Shown here: piece after piece, positions 15,922 through 23,920 of the stretch
Layout of the letters: each line of letters starts with the position of its first letter
Numbering within the stretch: position 1 is the stretch's first letter
Origin: an uncultured Clostridium sp.
GTDB taxonomy: Bacteria; Bacillota; Clostridia; TANB77; CAG-508
Reading direction: 5' to 3'
Length of the DNA: 34,707 nucleotides
Assembly (NCBI GenBank): GCA_958413095.1
Contig: CATYUF010000013.1
Location: 1-34,707, forward strand
The notes under the pieces: generated by a model
What the model was told of the DNA's origin: nothing
Databases searched by the model: none
The model's input: the letters and a program-made list of their open reading frames with translations, nothing else
Translations under genes and position numbers: made by a program

Positions 15922-15954
15922 TTGACATTTTAAGTCATAAAATATGAATATAAA
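15922..15954 (+). promoter_or_regulatory. Possible fabH promoter with a TGAC-N7-GTCA dyad
   Basis: An exact TTGACA at 15922-15927 is followed by TATGAA (spacer 15) and TATAAA (spacer 21), neither at ideal distance. The -35 overlaps a dyad, TGACATTTTAAGTCA (15923-15937), that could be an operator for the divergent XRE protein or another regulator. It resembles no fatty-acid operator I know. Confidence 0.3.
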
Positions 15955-16104
15955 ATTATTTGAATTGACCATTTAGGACAATAGAAAAAAATAAAAAAAT
16001 AAGATATAAATACAATAATAAAAATCATTAAAAATATGAAATAATAATTTTAAATTTACAATTAAAAATTTAAGATAAATGAATTTAATATAAGGAGAAA
16101 AAGC

Positions 16105-17034
16105 TTGAATAGTATAGAAATAATTCAAACTGGAATATATCTGCCAAAAGAAAAAATTACAAATTCACAATTAGAAAAAAATTTAAACTTAGAAGAAGGA
16201 TATATTCAAAAAAGAACAGGAATAGAAAATAGATATTATGCAAGTCAAGAAAAAATAGAAGATATTGCATATAAAGCAACTAAGAAAATTTTTATAAAAG
16301 ACATAAATAAAGAAGACATAGGACTTATAATAACAGCAACAACATCAACAAATTTATTAATGCCTGGAATATCAAATTATATTCAAAAGAAATTAGGAAT
16401 AGAAAAATGTATAAGTTTAGATATTTTAGCTGGTTGCAGTGGATATATAAATGCATTAGATATTGCAAGATTGTATATGCAAAATGATTCAATAAAAAAC
16501 GCATTAGTAATTGGAGTAGATGTTTTATCTAATAATTTAAAAGAAGATGATGTGGCAACTAGAGTTGTTTTATCAGATGGAGCGGGTGCAATTTTGCTTG
16601 GTAAAAGTCTAAATGAAAATAAAAAATACGAATCAAATATAACTTCAGAAATCGACGAAAAGGAAATTTTAACATCAAAAACAGAGGATAAAATATATAT
16701 GAATGGAAAAGAAATATATAAATATGCAGTAACAAAAACAATAGAAAATATAAATGACTTGTTAAAGAAATCTGATGAAGCGATAGAAAATATAAAATAC
16801 ATAGTACCACATCAATCAAATATAAAGATAATGAATTCAATAGCAAATAGATTAAATATTGATACAAACAAAATGTATATAAATATTCAAAATAAAGGAA
16901 ATACTTTTTGTGCAAGTATTCCGATAGCAATAAATGATATGATAAAGAATAATTTAGTAAAAAAAGGAGAAAAGATAATTTTATTAGGCTATGGAGGAGG
17001 ATTAAATACAGGAAGTATTTTAATAGAAATATAG
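16105..17034 (+). CDS. fabH: 3-oxoacyl-ACP synthase III
   Basis: 309 residues from TTG 16105, with AAGGAG upstream. FabH starts fatty-acid chains by condensing acetyl-CoA (or a branched acyl-CoA) with malonyl-ACP. The catalytic Cys111 sits in LAGCSGY, His236 in VPHQSNIKI and Asn266 in NKGNTFCASIPIA, so the full Cys-His-Asn triad is present. The usual GNTSAAS stretch is changed to GNTFCAS, a local variation that might affect the substrate pocket. GYGGGLNTGSILIEI closes the protein normally. It is the first gene of the fab cluster, and 141 bases of AT-rich DNA with a hairpin separate it from fabD. Confidence 0.93.
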   Translation: MNSIEIIQTGIYLPKEKITNSQLEKNLNLEEGYIQKRTGIENRYYASQEKIEDIAYKATKKIFIKDINKEDIGLIITATTSTNLLMPGISNYIQKKLGIEKCISLDILAGCSGYINALDIARLYMQNDSIKNALVIGVDVLSNNLKEDDVATRVVLSDGAGAILLGKSLNENKKYESNITSEIDEKEILTSKTEDKIYMNGKEIYKYAVTKTIENINDLLKKSDEAIENIKYIVPHQSNIKIMNSIANRLNIDTNKMYINIQNKGNTFCASIPIAINDMIKNNLVKKGEKIILLGYGGGLNTGSILIEI

Positions 17035-17046
17035 AGCTAAGATAAA

Positions 17047-17076
17047 AATTATTTTTAGTACAAAATAAAAATAATT
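17047..17076. repeat. Hairpin in the fabH-fabD gap
   Basis: AATTATTTTTA (17047-17057) and TAAAAATAATT (17066-17076) are perfect inverted copies around GTACAAAA. There is no following T-run, so it is not an obvious terminator. It could be an operator or an mRNA stabilising hairpin. Confidence 0.4.
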
Positions 17077-17175
17077 AGAATTGTAATCTAAAGAAAGCAA
17101 AAGATGGAATTGTATTAAACTAAATTTAACATAAAATAATAAATTAAAGAAAAAAGTAGGAAAGGAAAAAAGAAA

Positions 17176-18114
17176 ATGAAAAGAGCATTTTTATTTCCAG
17201 GGCAAGGAGCTCAAATAGTAGGAATGGGAAAATATATATATGAAAAATATGAAATAGCAAGAAAAATATATGATGAGGCATCAAGAATATCAGGAATAGA
17301 TATAAAAACATTATGTTTTGAAGGACCTGAGGAAGAATTAAATAAAACAGAAAACACTCAAATAGCAATATTAACAACAAGTTTAGCAATTTTAGAAGTG
17401 TTAAAATCTAAAAATATAAATGCAGAAATAGCAACAGGTTTAAGTTTAGGAGAATATGGAGCATTAATATATTCGGGGATTATAAGTTTTGAAGATGGCA
17501 TAAAATTGATAAAACAAAGAGGATATTATATGGCAAACTTATTGCCTAAAGAAGAATATTCAATGGCAGCAGTAATAGGATTAGACTCAAAAAAAATAGA
17601 AGAAGTATGTGAAAAAATGAGGGAAAATGGAAAATTTGTAGTAATAGCAAATTATAATTGTAGCATACAAACAGTAATATCAGGAGAAAGTTCAGCAATA
17701 GATGAAGCTATTGAAAAATTAGGAGAAATAGGAGCAAAAAGAGTAGTAAAACTAAAAACAAGTGGACCATTCCATACAATAAAATTAGAAAAAGCAAAAC
17801 AAGAATATAAAAAAGAATTAGAAAAGATAGAATTTAATAAAGGTAAAGTAAAAGTTATAAAAAACATTGATGGAACTTTTTATAATGAAAACGATAATAT
17901 CTGTGAAATATTAGCAAATCATATAATAAGCCCAGTAAGGTTTGACAAAACAATAGAAGTAATGAACAAAGAAAAAGTAGACGAATATATAGAAATAGGA
18001 CCAGGAAAAACACTAACTACATTTGTAAAAAAAGATAATAAACTTGCAAAGACATTTAATATTAGTACAGTAGCAGATTTAGAAAAATATATAGAATATG
18101 AAGAATCAATATAA
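17176..18114 (+). CDS. fabD: Malonyl-CoA:ACP transacylase
   Basis: 312 residues. It transfers malonyl groups from malonyl-CoA to acyl carrier protein. FLFPGQGAQIVGMGK opens the protein. The nucleophile Ser90 lies in GLSLGEYGAL, Arg115 (IKQRGYYM) would bind the malonyl carboxylate, and His200 (SGPFHT) completes the catalytic dyad. VDEYIEIGPGKTLT is the normal C-terminal motif. AGGAAAGGA lies upstream of the ATG. All key residues are present and the length is typical. The ACP substrate gene is not in this window. Confidence 0.95.
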   Translation: MKRAFLFPGQGAQIVGMGKYIYEKYEIARKIYDEASRISGIDIKTLCFEGPEEELNKTENTQIAILTTSLAILEVLKSKNINAEIATGLSLGEYGALIYSGIISFEDGIKLIKQRGYYMANLLPKEEYSMAAVIGLDSKKIEEVCEKMRENGKFVVIANYNCSIQTVISGESSAIDEAIEKLGEIGAKRVVKLKTSGPFHTIKLEKAKQEYKKELEKIEFNKGKVKVIKNIDGTFYNENDNICEILANHIISPVRFDKTIEVMNKEKVDEYIEIGPGKTLTTFVKKDNKLAKTFNISTVADLEKYIEYEESI

Positions 18115-18267
18115 GATATAATTTCGAAAAGTATTAATTTAATAGGTAAAAGAATAGTTAAATAATATATAAGAAAACATCATTAGTTAACTAAATAAAA
18201 TAAGCAATATATAATAAATATTTTAATAAAAATTAAATTATGCAGAGTAAAAGGAGAGAAAAAACTT

Positions 18268-19011
18268 ATGAAAGAAAATAGAACAGTATTTATAACAGGT
18301 GGAGGAAGAGGAATAGGAAAAGAAGTGGCTTTAAAATTTGCTGAAAATGGTTACAATATTGTAACAAATTATGTTTCAGATAAAACAGATGTAGAAGCCT
18401 TAAAAAAAGAATTTGAAGAAAAAGGAGTAAAATCATTAATAATTAAAGCAGATGTAACAGATTCAGCAGCAATAGAAAATTTAGTAAAAAAAGCAATAGA
18501 AGAATTTCAAAGTATAGATGTATTGGTAAATAATGCAGGAATAACAAAAGACAATTTATTAATGAGAATGAGTGAAGAAGAGTTTACTAAAGTAATAGAT
18601 GTAAACTTAAAAGGAACATATATAGTAACAAAAATAGTCTCTAAATATATGATGAAAAGAAGACAAGGAAGTATAATAAATCTATCATCTGTTGTCGGAG
18701 TTGTAGGAAATGCAGGACAATGTAATTATTCAGCCTCAAAAGCAGGAATAATTGGATTTACAAAAAGTATAGCAAAAGAATTAGCGTCAAGAAATATAAG
18801 AGCAAATGCAGTTGCACCAGGCTTTATAGAAACAGATATGACAGCAGTATTAGGAGAAAATGTAAAAGAAAATATATATAATCAAATACCATTAAAAAGA
18901 ATGGGAAAAGCAAAAGAAGTGGCAAATTTAGTTTATTTTTTAGGTACAGAAGAGAGTTCATACATAACAGGTCAAGTAATAAGTGTAGATGGTGGAATGA
19001 CAATGTGCTAA
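18268..19011 (+). CDS. fabG: 3-oxoacyl-ACP reductase
   Basis: 247 residues, a classical short-chain dehydrogenase that reduces 3-oxoacyl-ACP with NADPH. The nucleotide-binding loop is TGGGRGIG (residues 10-17), followed by NNAG (88-91). The catalytic tetrad is Asn113, Ser141 (NLSSVVG), Tyr154 and Lys158 (YSASK). AVAPGFIETDMT and ITGQVISVDGGM are conserved family stretches. GGAGAG is upstream of the ATG. Downstream, where many Clostridia carry acpP before fabF, there are 236 bases with no acyl carrier protein gene. A perfect palindrome TTAGTTAACTAA lies in the gap before this gene (about 18184-18195). Confidence 0.93.
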   Translation: MKENRTVFITGGGRGIGKEVALKFAENGYNIVTNYVSDKTDVEALKKEFEEKGVKSLIIKADVTDSAAIENLVKKAIEEFQSIDVLVNNAGITKDNLLMRMSEEEFTKVIDVNLKGTYIVTKIVSKYMMKRRQGSIINLSSVVGVVGNAGQCNYSASKAGIIGFTKSIAKELASRNIRANAVAPGFIETDMTAVLGENVKENIYNQIPLKRMGKAKEVANLVYFLGTEESSYITGQVISVDGGMTMC

Positions 19012-19247
19012 AAGATAGTGGCATAAATTTATAAAATAAGAAAAGTAGCGAAGATACATTAGAAAGGCTATCAAGGGGCTTTTTAAAGGTCACTTTTACT
19101 TATTGTAAAAAAATTGAAATAAGTTTTGTTTGGGGTTAAATATTTAATGGCTAATTTATGAAAGAGCAAAAATAAAGATATTTAAATTCAAAATTAGAAA
19201 CTATGAAATATAATAGTAATTAAAATGGAAAGGAAAAAAAGAAAGCA

Positions 19248-20489
19248 ATGGAAAGAAGAGTTGTTATAACAGGATTAGGAGCTTTAACTCCAATTGGAAA
19301 TAATGTAGAAGAATTTTGGAAAGGCATAAAAGAAGGAAAATGTGGGATAGATAATATAACATATTTTGATACAGAAAATTTCAAAGTAAAATTAGCAGCA
19401 GAATTAAAAGGATATGATGCAGAAAATTATTTTGAAAAAAGAGAAGCAAAAAGATTAGATAAATTTTCACAATATGCTATGGTTGCAGCAAGAGAAGCAT
19501 GGAAAGATAGTGGATTAGATAGAGAAACAGAAGATATGGAAAGAGTAGGAATAATAGTAGGCTCAGGAATAGGTGGAATTGAAACAATAGAAAACGAACA
19601 TGAAAAATGTATACAAAAAGGTCCTGATAGAGTGTCTCCTATGTATATACCTATGGGAATATTAAATATGGCAACAGGAAATGTAGCAATAGATATAGGT
19701 GCAAAAGGTGAATCTATGGCAATGGTAACAGCATGTGCATCTGGAACTCATTGTATAGGTGAAAGTTTTAGAATGATAAAACATGGATATCAAGATGTAG
19801 TATTGGCAGGAGGAACAGAAGCAGGAATAACACCTTTAAGCATAGCAGGATTTACGAATATAAAAGCATTAACTAAATCAGAAGATAAAACAAGAGCAAG
19901 TATTCCATTTGACAAAGAAAGAAGTGGATTTGTAATGGGAGAAGGAGCAGGAATAATTATTTTAGAAGAATTAGAACACGCTAAAAAAAGAGGAGCAAAA
20001 ATTTATGCAGAAATAGTAGGGTATGGAGCAACTTCAGATGCATATCATATAACATCACCAGCACCAGGAGGAGAAGGTGGAGCAAGAGCTATGAAAATTG
20101 CTATGAAAGAAGCAAACACTAATCCAGAAGAAATAACATATATAAATGCACATGGTACATCAACACATCTAAATGATACATTTGAAACACAAGCAATAAA
20201 AACAGCATTAGGAGAAGAAAATGCTAAAAAAGTAATGGTAAGCTCTACAAAAGGACATACAGGACATCTACTAGGAGCAGCAGGAGGAGTAGAAGCAATT
20301 GTATGTGCAAAAGCTATAAAAGAAGGATTTGTTCCAGCAACAATTAATTATAAAGTACCTGATGAAGAATGTGATTTAGATATAGTTCCAAACGAAGGAA
20401 GAAATGCAGAAATAAAATATGCAATATCAAATTCATTAGGATTTGGTGGACATAATAGTAGTATATTATTAAAAAAATATGAAGATTAA
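19248..20489 (+). CDS. fabF: 3-oxoacyl-ACP synthase II
   Basis: 413 residues. It elongates acyl-ACP with malonyl-ACP. Active-site residues are all present: Cys163 in TACASGTH, His302 in NAHGTSTHLND, Lys335 and His340 in STKGHTGHLLGAAGG. The N-terminal RRVVITGLGALTPIGNNVEE and C-terminal SNSLGFGGHNSSILLKKYE are typical. The start at ATG 19248 has a modest AAGGAAA site. Its upstream gap (19012-19247) is AT-rich and holds no gene. Confidence 0.96.
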   Translation: MERRVVITGLGALTPIGNNVEEFWKGIKEGKCGIDNITYFDTENFKVKLAAELKGYDAENYFEKREAKRLDKFSQYAMVAAREAWKDSGLDRETEDMERVGIIVGSGIGGIETIENEHEKCIQKGPDRVSPMYIPMGILNMATGNVAIDIGAKGESMAMVTACASGTHCIGESFRMIKHGYQDVVLAGGTEAGITPLSIAGFTNIKALTKSEDKTRASIPFDKERSGFVMGEGAGIIILEELEHAKKRGAKIYAEIVGYGATSDAYHITSPAPGGEGGARAMKIAMKEANTNPEEITYINAHGTSTHLNDTFETQAIKTALGEENAKKVMVSSTKGHTGHLLGAAGGVEAIVCAKAIKEGFVPATINYKVPDEECDLDIVPNEGRNAEIKYAISNSLGFGGHNSSILLKKYED

Positions 20490-20600
20490 TGATTAATTTT
20501 TATAAAAATAATTATAAAATATTAGTGATAATCTTATAAGAATAATTTAAAAAATCAACTTAAATATATTAAATAATTTTCAAAAATAAAAAGAAAGAAG

Positions 20601-20637
20601 CTAATTATAAATTTGCAATATATAAATTTATAATTAG
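20601..20637. repeat. 14-bp perfect inverted repeat in the accB leader
   Basis: CTAATTATAAATTT (20601-20614) is exactly inverted at 20624-20637 around a 9-base centre, ending 21 bases before the accB ATG. There is no T-run. Candidate operator or translational hairpin for accB. Confidence 0.55.
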
Positions 20638-20658
20638 ACTGTATGAGGAAATATAAAT

Positions 20659-21132
20659 ATGGAATATAAAGAAATAAAAAAATTAATGGATGATATGGGA
20701 GAATCAAAATTAGATTCATTAGAGATAGAATTTCCAGAAGGAATAAAAATCAGTATGAAAAAAGGAGGAAATAACAAACCACCTAAAACAGAACCTTATG
20801 TAATAGAAGCTAGTGCTCCAATGACAGTACCTACAATAAAACCAAATGAAGAAACTAGTATAGTTAAAGTCGAAGATAAAACAAAAAAAGAGGAAAATTA
20901 TAAAATTATAAAATCACCAATGGTTGGAACTTTTTATGCAAGTTCAGCACCAGATAAAGAACCATTTGTAAAGGTAGGAGATAAAATTCATAAAGGGCAA
21001 GTAGTATGTATAGTAGAAGCAATGAAATTAATGAATGAAATAGAATCAGAATATGATGGTGAAGTTGTTGAGATTTGCATGAACAATGAAGATATCGTAG
21101 AATATGGAGCAGAATTGATTAAGATAAAGTAG
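20659..21132 (+). CDS. accB: Biotin carboxyl carrier protein of acetyl-CoA carboxylase
   Basis: 157 residues. It carries the biotin that shuttles CO2 in malonyl-CoA synthesis. A short N-terminal helical region is followed by a flexible Pro/Thr/Glu-rich linker (about residues 40-80) and the biotinyl domain. Lys123 in VEAMKLMNEIE is the biotin attachment site, and SPMVGTFYASSAPDKEPFV is the usual domain start. The weak GAGGAAA ribosome binding site and a perfect hairpin just upstream may limit translation. The partners accC, accD and accA are not in this window. Confidence 0.95.
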   Translation: MEYKEIKKLMDDMGESKLDSLEIEFPEGIKISMKKGGNNKPPKTEPYVIEASAPMTVPTIKPNEETSIVKVEDKTKKEENYKIIKSPMVGTFYASSAPDKEPFVKVGDKIHKGQVVCIVEAMKLMNEIESEYDGEVVEICMNNEDIVEYGAELIKIK

Positions 21133-21308
21133 AAGGTTATATGAAATAAATACAGCATATCTTGAGAAGTATATTTAAAATCAAAAATACTAGAAATAAA
21201 TAGTAAAAATGCGATATAAGAAAATATAAAATATAGAATAAAGTAAAATTAAAAATAGCAAGCAATTCTATATAATATGAATTTGACTAAAAAGAAAGAG
21301 AGGAAAAA

Positions 21309-21737
21309 ATGTTAAATAAAGAAGAAATAAAAAATATAATTCCACAAAGAGAGCCTTTCTTAATGATTGACGAAGTTGAAGAATATGTACCAGGTGAAAG
21401 TTGCATAGCATATAAAAATGTAAGCAAAGATGAATATTATTTCAAAGGGCATTTTCCAGGAAATCCAATAATGCCAGGAGTGTTAATAGTAGAAGCACTA
21501 GCTCAAACAGGAGCAGTAGCAATTTTATCAATGGAAGAAAATAAAGGAAAAAATGCGTTATTTGGTGGAATAGATAAACTTAGATTTAAAAAACAAGTAG
21601 TTCCAGGAGATAGATTAAAATTAGAAGTTAAGATAATAAAAAGAAAAGGACCAATAGGAATAGGAGAAGCAATAGCAACTGTCGAAGGAAAAGTGGCAGT
21701 AAAAGGGGAATTAACATTTGCGATAGTAAATGCTTGA
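21309..21737 (+). CDS. fabZ: 3-hydroxyacyl-ACP dehydratase
   Basis: 142 residues with a hot-dog fold. It dehydrates 3-hydroxyacyl-ACP. His48 in YFKGHFPGNPIMPG and Glu62 in GVLIVEALAQ are the catalytic pair. IIPQREPFLMID and RFKKQVVPGDRL are conserved. GAGAGGAAA precedes the ATG. It is the last recognisable gene of the fab cluster here. No enoyl reductase (fabK, fabI, fabL or fabV) follows, so that step must be encoded elsewhere. Confidence 0.95.
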   Translation: MLNKEEIKNIIPQREPFLMIDEVEEYVPGESCIAYKNVSKDEYYFKGHFPGNPIMPGVLIVEALAQTGAVAILSMEENKGKNALFGGIDKLRFKKQVVPGDRLKLEVKIIKRKGPIGIGEAIATVEGKVAVKGELTFAIVNA

Positions 21738-21794
21738 CAATCGAACGAATAATAAGTATAATAATAATGTAAATAAAAAAAGAAGGAGATAATT

Positions 21795-21959
21795 ATGCTT
21801 GCAAAATATTGGAAAAAAATTGGATTATTAATATTAATAATAGCATGTGTATTTAATGTTATGTCAAAATTAGTCAACAAACTTTCATTAGATAAAGAAA
21901 TGTTATCTTCTGCACAATATATGTATGAACTGCAACAAAATGAAAATAAAACAAAATAA
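21795..21959 (+). CDS. Small single-pass membrane protein, 54 aa
   Basis: Too short for most gene finders but with a clear AGAAGGAGAT ribosome binding site 6-7 bases before ATG 21795. Residues about 8-22 (IGLLILIIACVFNVM) form one membrane segment after a short basic N-terminus (KYWKK). The rest is a helical, Gln/Asn/Lys-rich tail (LDKEMLSSAQYMYELQQNEN). It lies 57 bases after fabZ and may be the last gene of that operon. The promoter of rpmE starts just after its stop. No family recognised. Confidence 0.6.
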   Translation: MLAKYWKKIGLLILIIACVFNVMSKLVNKLSLDKEMLSSAQYMYELQQNENKTK

Positions 21960-21962
21960 GTA

Positions 21963-21991
21963 TTGAAAAATAAAATAAAATATGTTATTAT
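21963..21991 (+). promoter_or_regulatory. Sigma-A promoter of rpmE
   Basis: TTGAAA at 21963-21968, a 17-base spacer ending in TGT, and TATTAT at 21986-21991, giving an extended -10. It lies 48 bases before rpmE. Confidence 0.55.
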
Positions 21992-22038
21992 TAAACATAG
22001 TCATATTATTTAAACATTAAGAAAGAGGTGAACTAGTA

Positions 22039-22239
22039 ATGAAAGAAGGATTACATCCAAATTATAACCAAACAACAATCACATGTGCATGTGGAAATGT
22101 TTTAGAAGTAGGTTCAACAAAAAAAGATATAAAAGTAGATATATGTTCTAAATGTCACCCATTCTGGACAGGTAACTTAAGACAAGAAACAGCTGGTGGT
22201 AGAGCAGATAGATTCAAGAAAAAATATGGACTTGCATAA
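22039..22239 (+). CDS. rpmE: Ribosomal protein L31, zinc-binding type
   Basis: 66 residues. Cys16, Cys18, Cys36 and Cys39 form the CxC...CxxC zinc site that distinguishes this type from the zinc-free paralog induced on zinc starvation. CSKCHPFWTGNLRQETAGGR is the family signature. GAAAGAGGTGA precedes the ATG. It has its own promoter and a terminator directly after it. Confidence 0.97.
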   Translation: MKEGLHPNYNQTTITCACGNVLEVGSTKKDIKVDICSKCHPFWTGNLRQETAGGRADRFKKKYGLA

Positions 22240-22256
22240 AATAACGGTTTATAACA

Positions 22257-22291
22257 AAAGAGTAGCAAACAAATGCTACTTTATTTTTTTG
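22257..22291 (+). terminator. Terminator after rpmE
   Basis: AGTAGCA and TGCTACT form a short stem with a 6-base loop, flanked by A on the left and a TTTATTTTTTT run on the right. Confidence 0.85.
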
Positions 22292-22304
22292 CCTAAATTT
22301 TCTA

Positions 22305-22333
22305 TTGCAAAATTTGTCAAAATATAATAAAAT
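22305..22333 (+). promoter_or_regulatory. Sigma-A promoter of miaB
   Basis: TTGCAA at 22305-22310, a 17-base spacer and TAAAAT at 22328-22333, just after the rpmE terminator and before miaB. Confidence 0.5.
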
Positions 22334-22357
22334 AAGCAAGTAATGGAGGTTATGTCA

Positions 22358-23809
22358 GTGAACACAAAAAATGAAGTAAAAGAGCAAGAAAAATATATAG
22401 AAAAAGTAAAAGAACTTAATAAAGATAAAAGTTTAAAATATAGTATTTTAACAATGGGTTGTCAATTAAATGAAAATGATTCTGAAAAATTATGTGGAAT
22501 GTTAGAAAAAATGGGATATACAAAAACAGAAAATCCAAAAGAATCAGATTTAAGTTTATTTAATACTTGTTGTGTAAGAGAAAATGCCGAAGATAAATTA
22601 TTTGGAAAATTAGGTGAACTAAAAAAAGTAAAAGAAGAAAGAGGAACAATCATTGCAATAGGTGGTTGTATGATGCAAGAAAAACATATTACAGACAAAA
22701 TAAAAGAATCATATCCATTTGTTGATGTAATATTTGGAACTCATACATTACATAGATTTCCAGAAGATTTATATAAATCATTAGTAGAAAAGAAAAAACA
22801 AGAAGATATATTAGATATTGATGGAGAAATATATGAAGGCTTACCTATAAAAAGAGATAGCAAAATAAAAGCTTCAGTAACAATAATGAATGGATGTAAT
22901 AATTTTTGTAGTTACTGTATAGTACCTTATGTAAGAGGAAGAGAAAGAAGTAGAAGTCCAAGAGATATAATTGAAGAAGTAAGAAATTTAGCAAAAGAAG
23001 GATATAAAGAAATAACTTTACTAGGTCAAAATGTAAACTCTTATCTTAGAGTAGAAAGAGAAAAAAATATAGAATTTGAAAAATATGAAGGTGTAGATTC
23101 TTTTGCAACATTATTAGAGGCAATAAATAAAATAGAAGGATTAGAAAGAATAAGATTTGTATCACCACATCCAAAAGATTTTACAGATGATGTAATAGAA
23201 GCTATTGCAAAATGTGATAAAGTATGTAAATTAATTCATTTGCCACTTCAATCAGGTAATACAAAAGTTTTAAAAGAAATGAATAGAAAATATACAAAAG
23301 AGCAATATCTAGAACTAGTAGAAAAAATGAAAAATAGAATACCAAATTTAACATTGTCAACAGATATAATAGTAGGTTTCCCGGGTGAAACAGATGAAGA
23401 GTTTGAAGATACTTTAGATGTAGTAAATAAAGTTAAATTTGAGCAAGTATATATGTTTATTTATTCAAGAAGAGTAGGAACGCCAGGAGATAGGATGGAA
23501 AATCAAGTTCCAGAAGAGATTAAACATAAAAGATTTGATAAACTAAAAGCATTAGTAGAAAGTCAAATAGCAGAAAATAATCAAAAATATATAGGAACAG
23601 TACAAAAAGTATTAGTAGAAGGAGAAAGTAAAAATAATTCTGAAATGTTGACAGGGAGAACAGATAGCAATAAAGTTGTAATTTTTGAGGGAGATAAGAA
23701 TTTAATTAACAAATTTATTGATTTAAGAATTGTTTCAGAACATATGTGGTACTTAAAAGGTGATTTTGGTGATTTCGGGGTCGGAGACAAAAATCATCCA
23801 CAAAATTAG
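22358..23809 (+). CDS. miaB: tRNA-2-methylthio-N6-dimethylallyladenosine synthase
   Basis: 483 residues from GTG 22358. I preferred this over ATG 22343 or 22352 because GGAGG at 22345-22349 is 8 bases before the GTG and lies inside or too near the others. MiaB adds a methylthio group to position 37 of tRNAs. The N-terminal domain holds three cluster cysteines (TMGCQLNEND, NTCCVRENA, GGCMMQ). The radical SAM cluster is CNNFCSYC at about residues 180-187, followed by GQNVNSY, HLPLQSG and a C-terminal TRAM domain. After HMWYLKG, where relatives end, it has an extra tail, DFGDFGVGDKNHPQN, encoded by the inverted-repeat element that starts at 23766. Confidence 0.94.
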   Translation: MNTKNEVKEQEKYIEKVKELNKDKSLKYSILTMGCQLNENDSEKLCGMLEKMGYTKTENPKESDLSLFNTCCVRENAEDKLFGKLGELKKVKEERGTIIAIGGCMMQEKHITDKIKESYPFVDVIFGTHTLHRFPEDLYKSLVEKKKQEDILDIDGEIYEGLPIKRDSKIKASVTIMNGCNNFCSYCIVPYVRGRERSRSPRDIIEEVRNLAKEGYKEITLLGQNVNSYLRVEREKNIEFEKYEGVDSFATLLEAINKIEGLERIRFVSPHPKDFTDDVIEAIAKCDKVCKLIHLPLQSGNTKVLKEMNRKYTKEQYLELVEKMKNRIPNLTLSTDIIVGFPGETDEEFEDTLDVVNKVKFEQVYMFIYSRRVGTPGDRMENQVPEEIKHKRFDKLKALVESQIAENNQKYIGTVQKVLVEGESKNNSEMLTGRTDSNKVVIFEGDKNLINKFIDLRIVSEHMWYLKGDFGDFGVGDKNHPQN

Positions 23810-23902
23810 AGCAAAATTTGAACAAAGTAAAGATTTTTATTAATAGAATAAAGGTGATTCCGAGGAAAGGATGATTTTTGTCTCCGACCCCGAAATCACC
23901 AA
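23766..23902. repeat. 137-bp inverted-repeat element at the miaB/mutS junction
   Basis: The 34 bases at 23766-23799 (TTGGTGATTTCGGGGTCGGA, then GACAAAAATCATCC) recur as an exact reverse complement at 23869-23902. The 69-base centre is AT-rich but contains a partial extra copy, GGTGATTCCGAGG, next to the right arm. The left arm encodes the last residues of MiaB and supplies its stop. The right arm ends 18 bases before the mutS ATG. It encodes no protein of its own. The structure fits a miniature mobile element or palindromic repeat family. With no T-run it is not a standard terminator. Confidence 0.75.
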
Positions 23903-23920
23903 GGAAAGGAAGAAATATAA

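Noticed and set aside
15922..15960. FapR- or FabT-type operator before fabH
   Set aside because: The dyad TGAC-N7-GTCA does not resemble the published operators I know, and no fapR or fabT is nearby.
19012..19247. A missed acpP gene between fabG and fabF
   Set aside because: No frame is open for about 75 codons and no DSL phosphopantetheine motif is encoded.
23766..23902. Inverted repeat as an ordinary transcription terminator
   Set aside because: The loop is 69 bases and no T-run follows either arm, and mutS downstream appears to rely on transcription through it.
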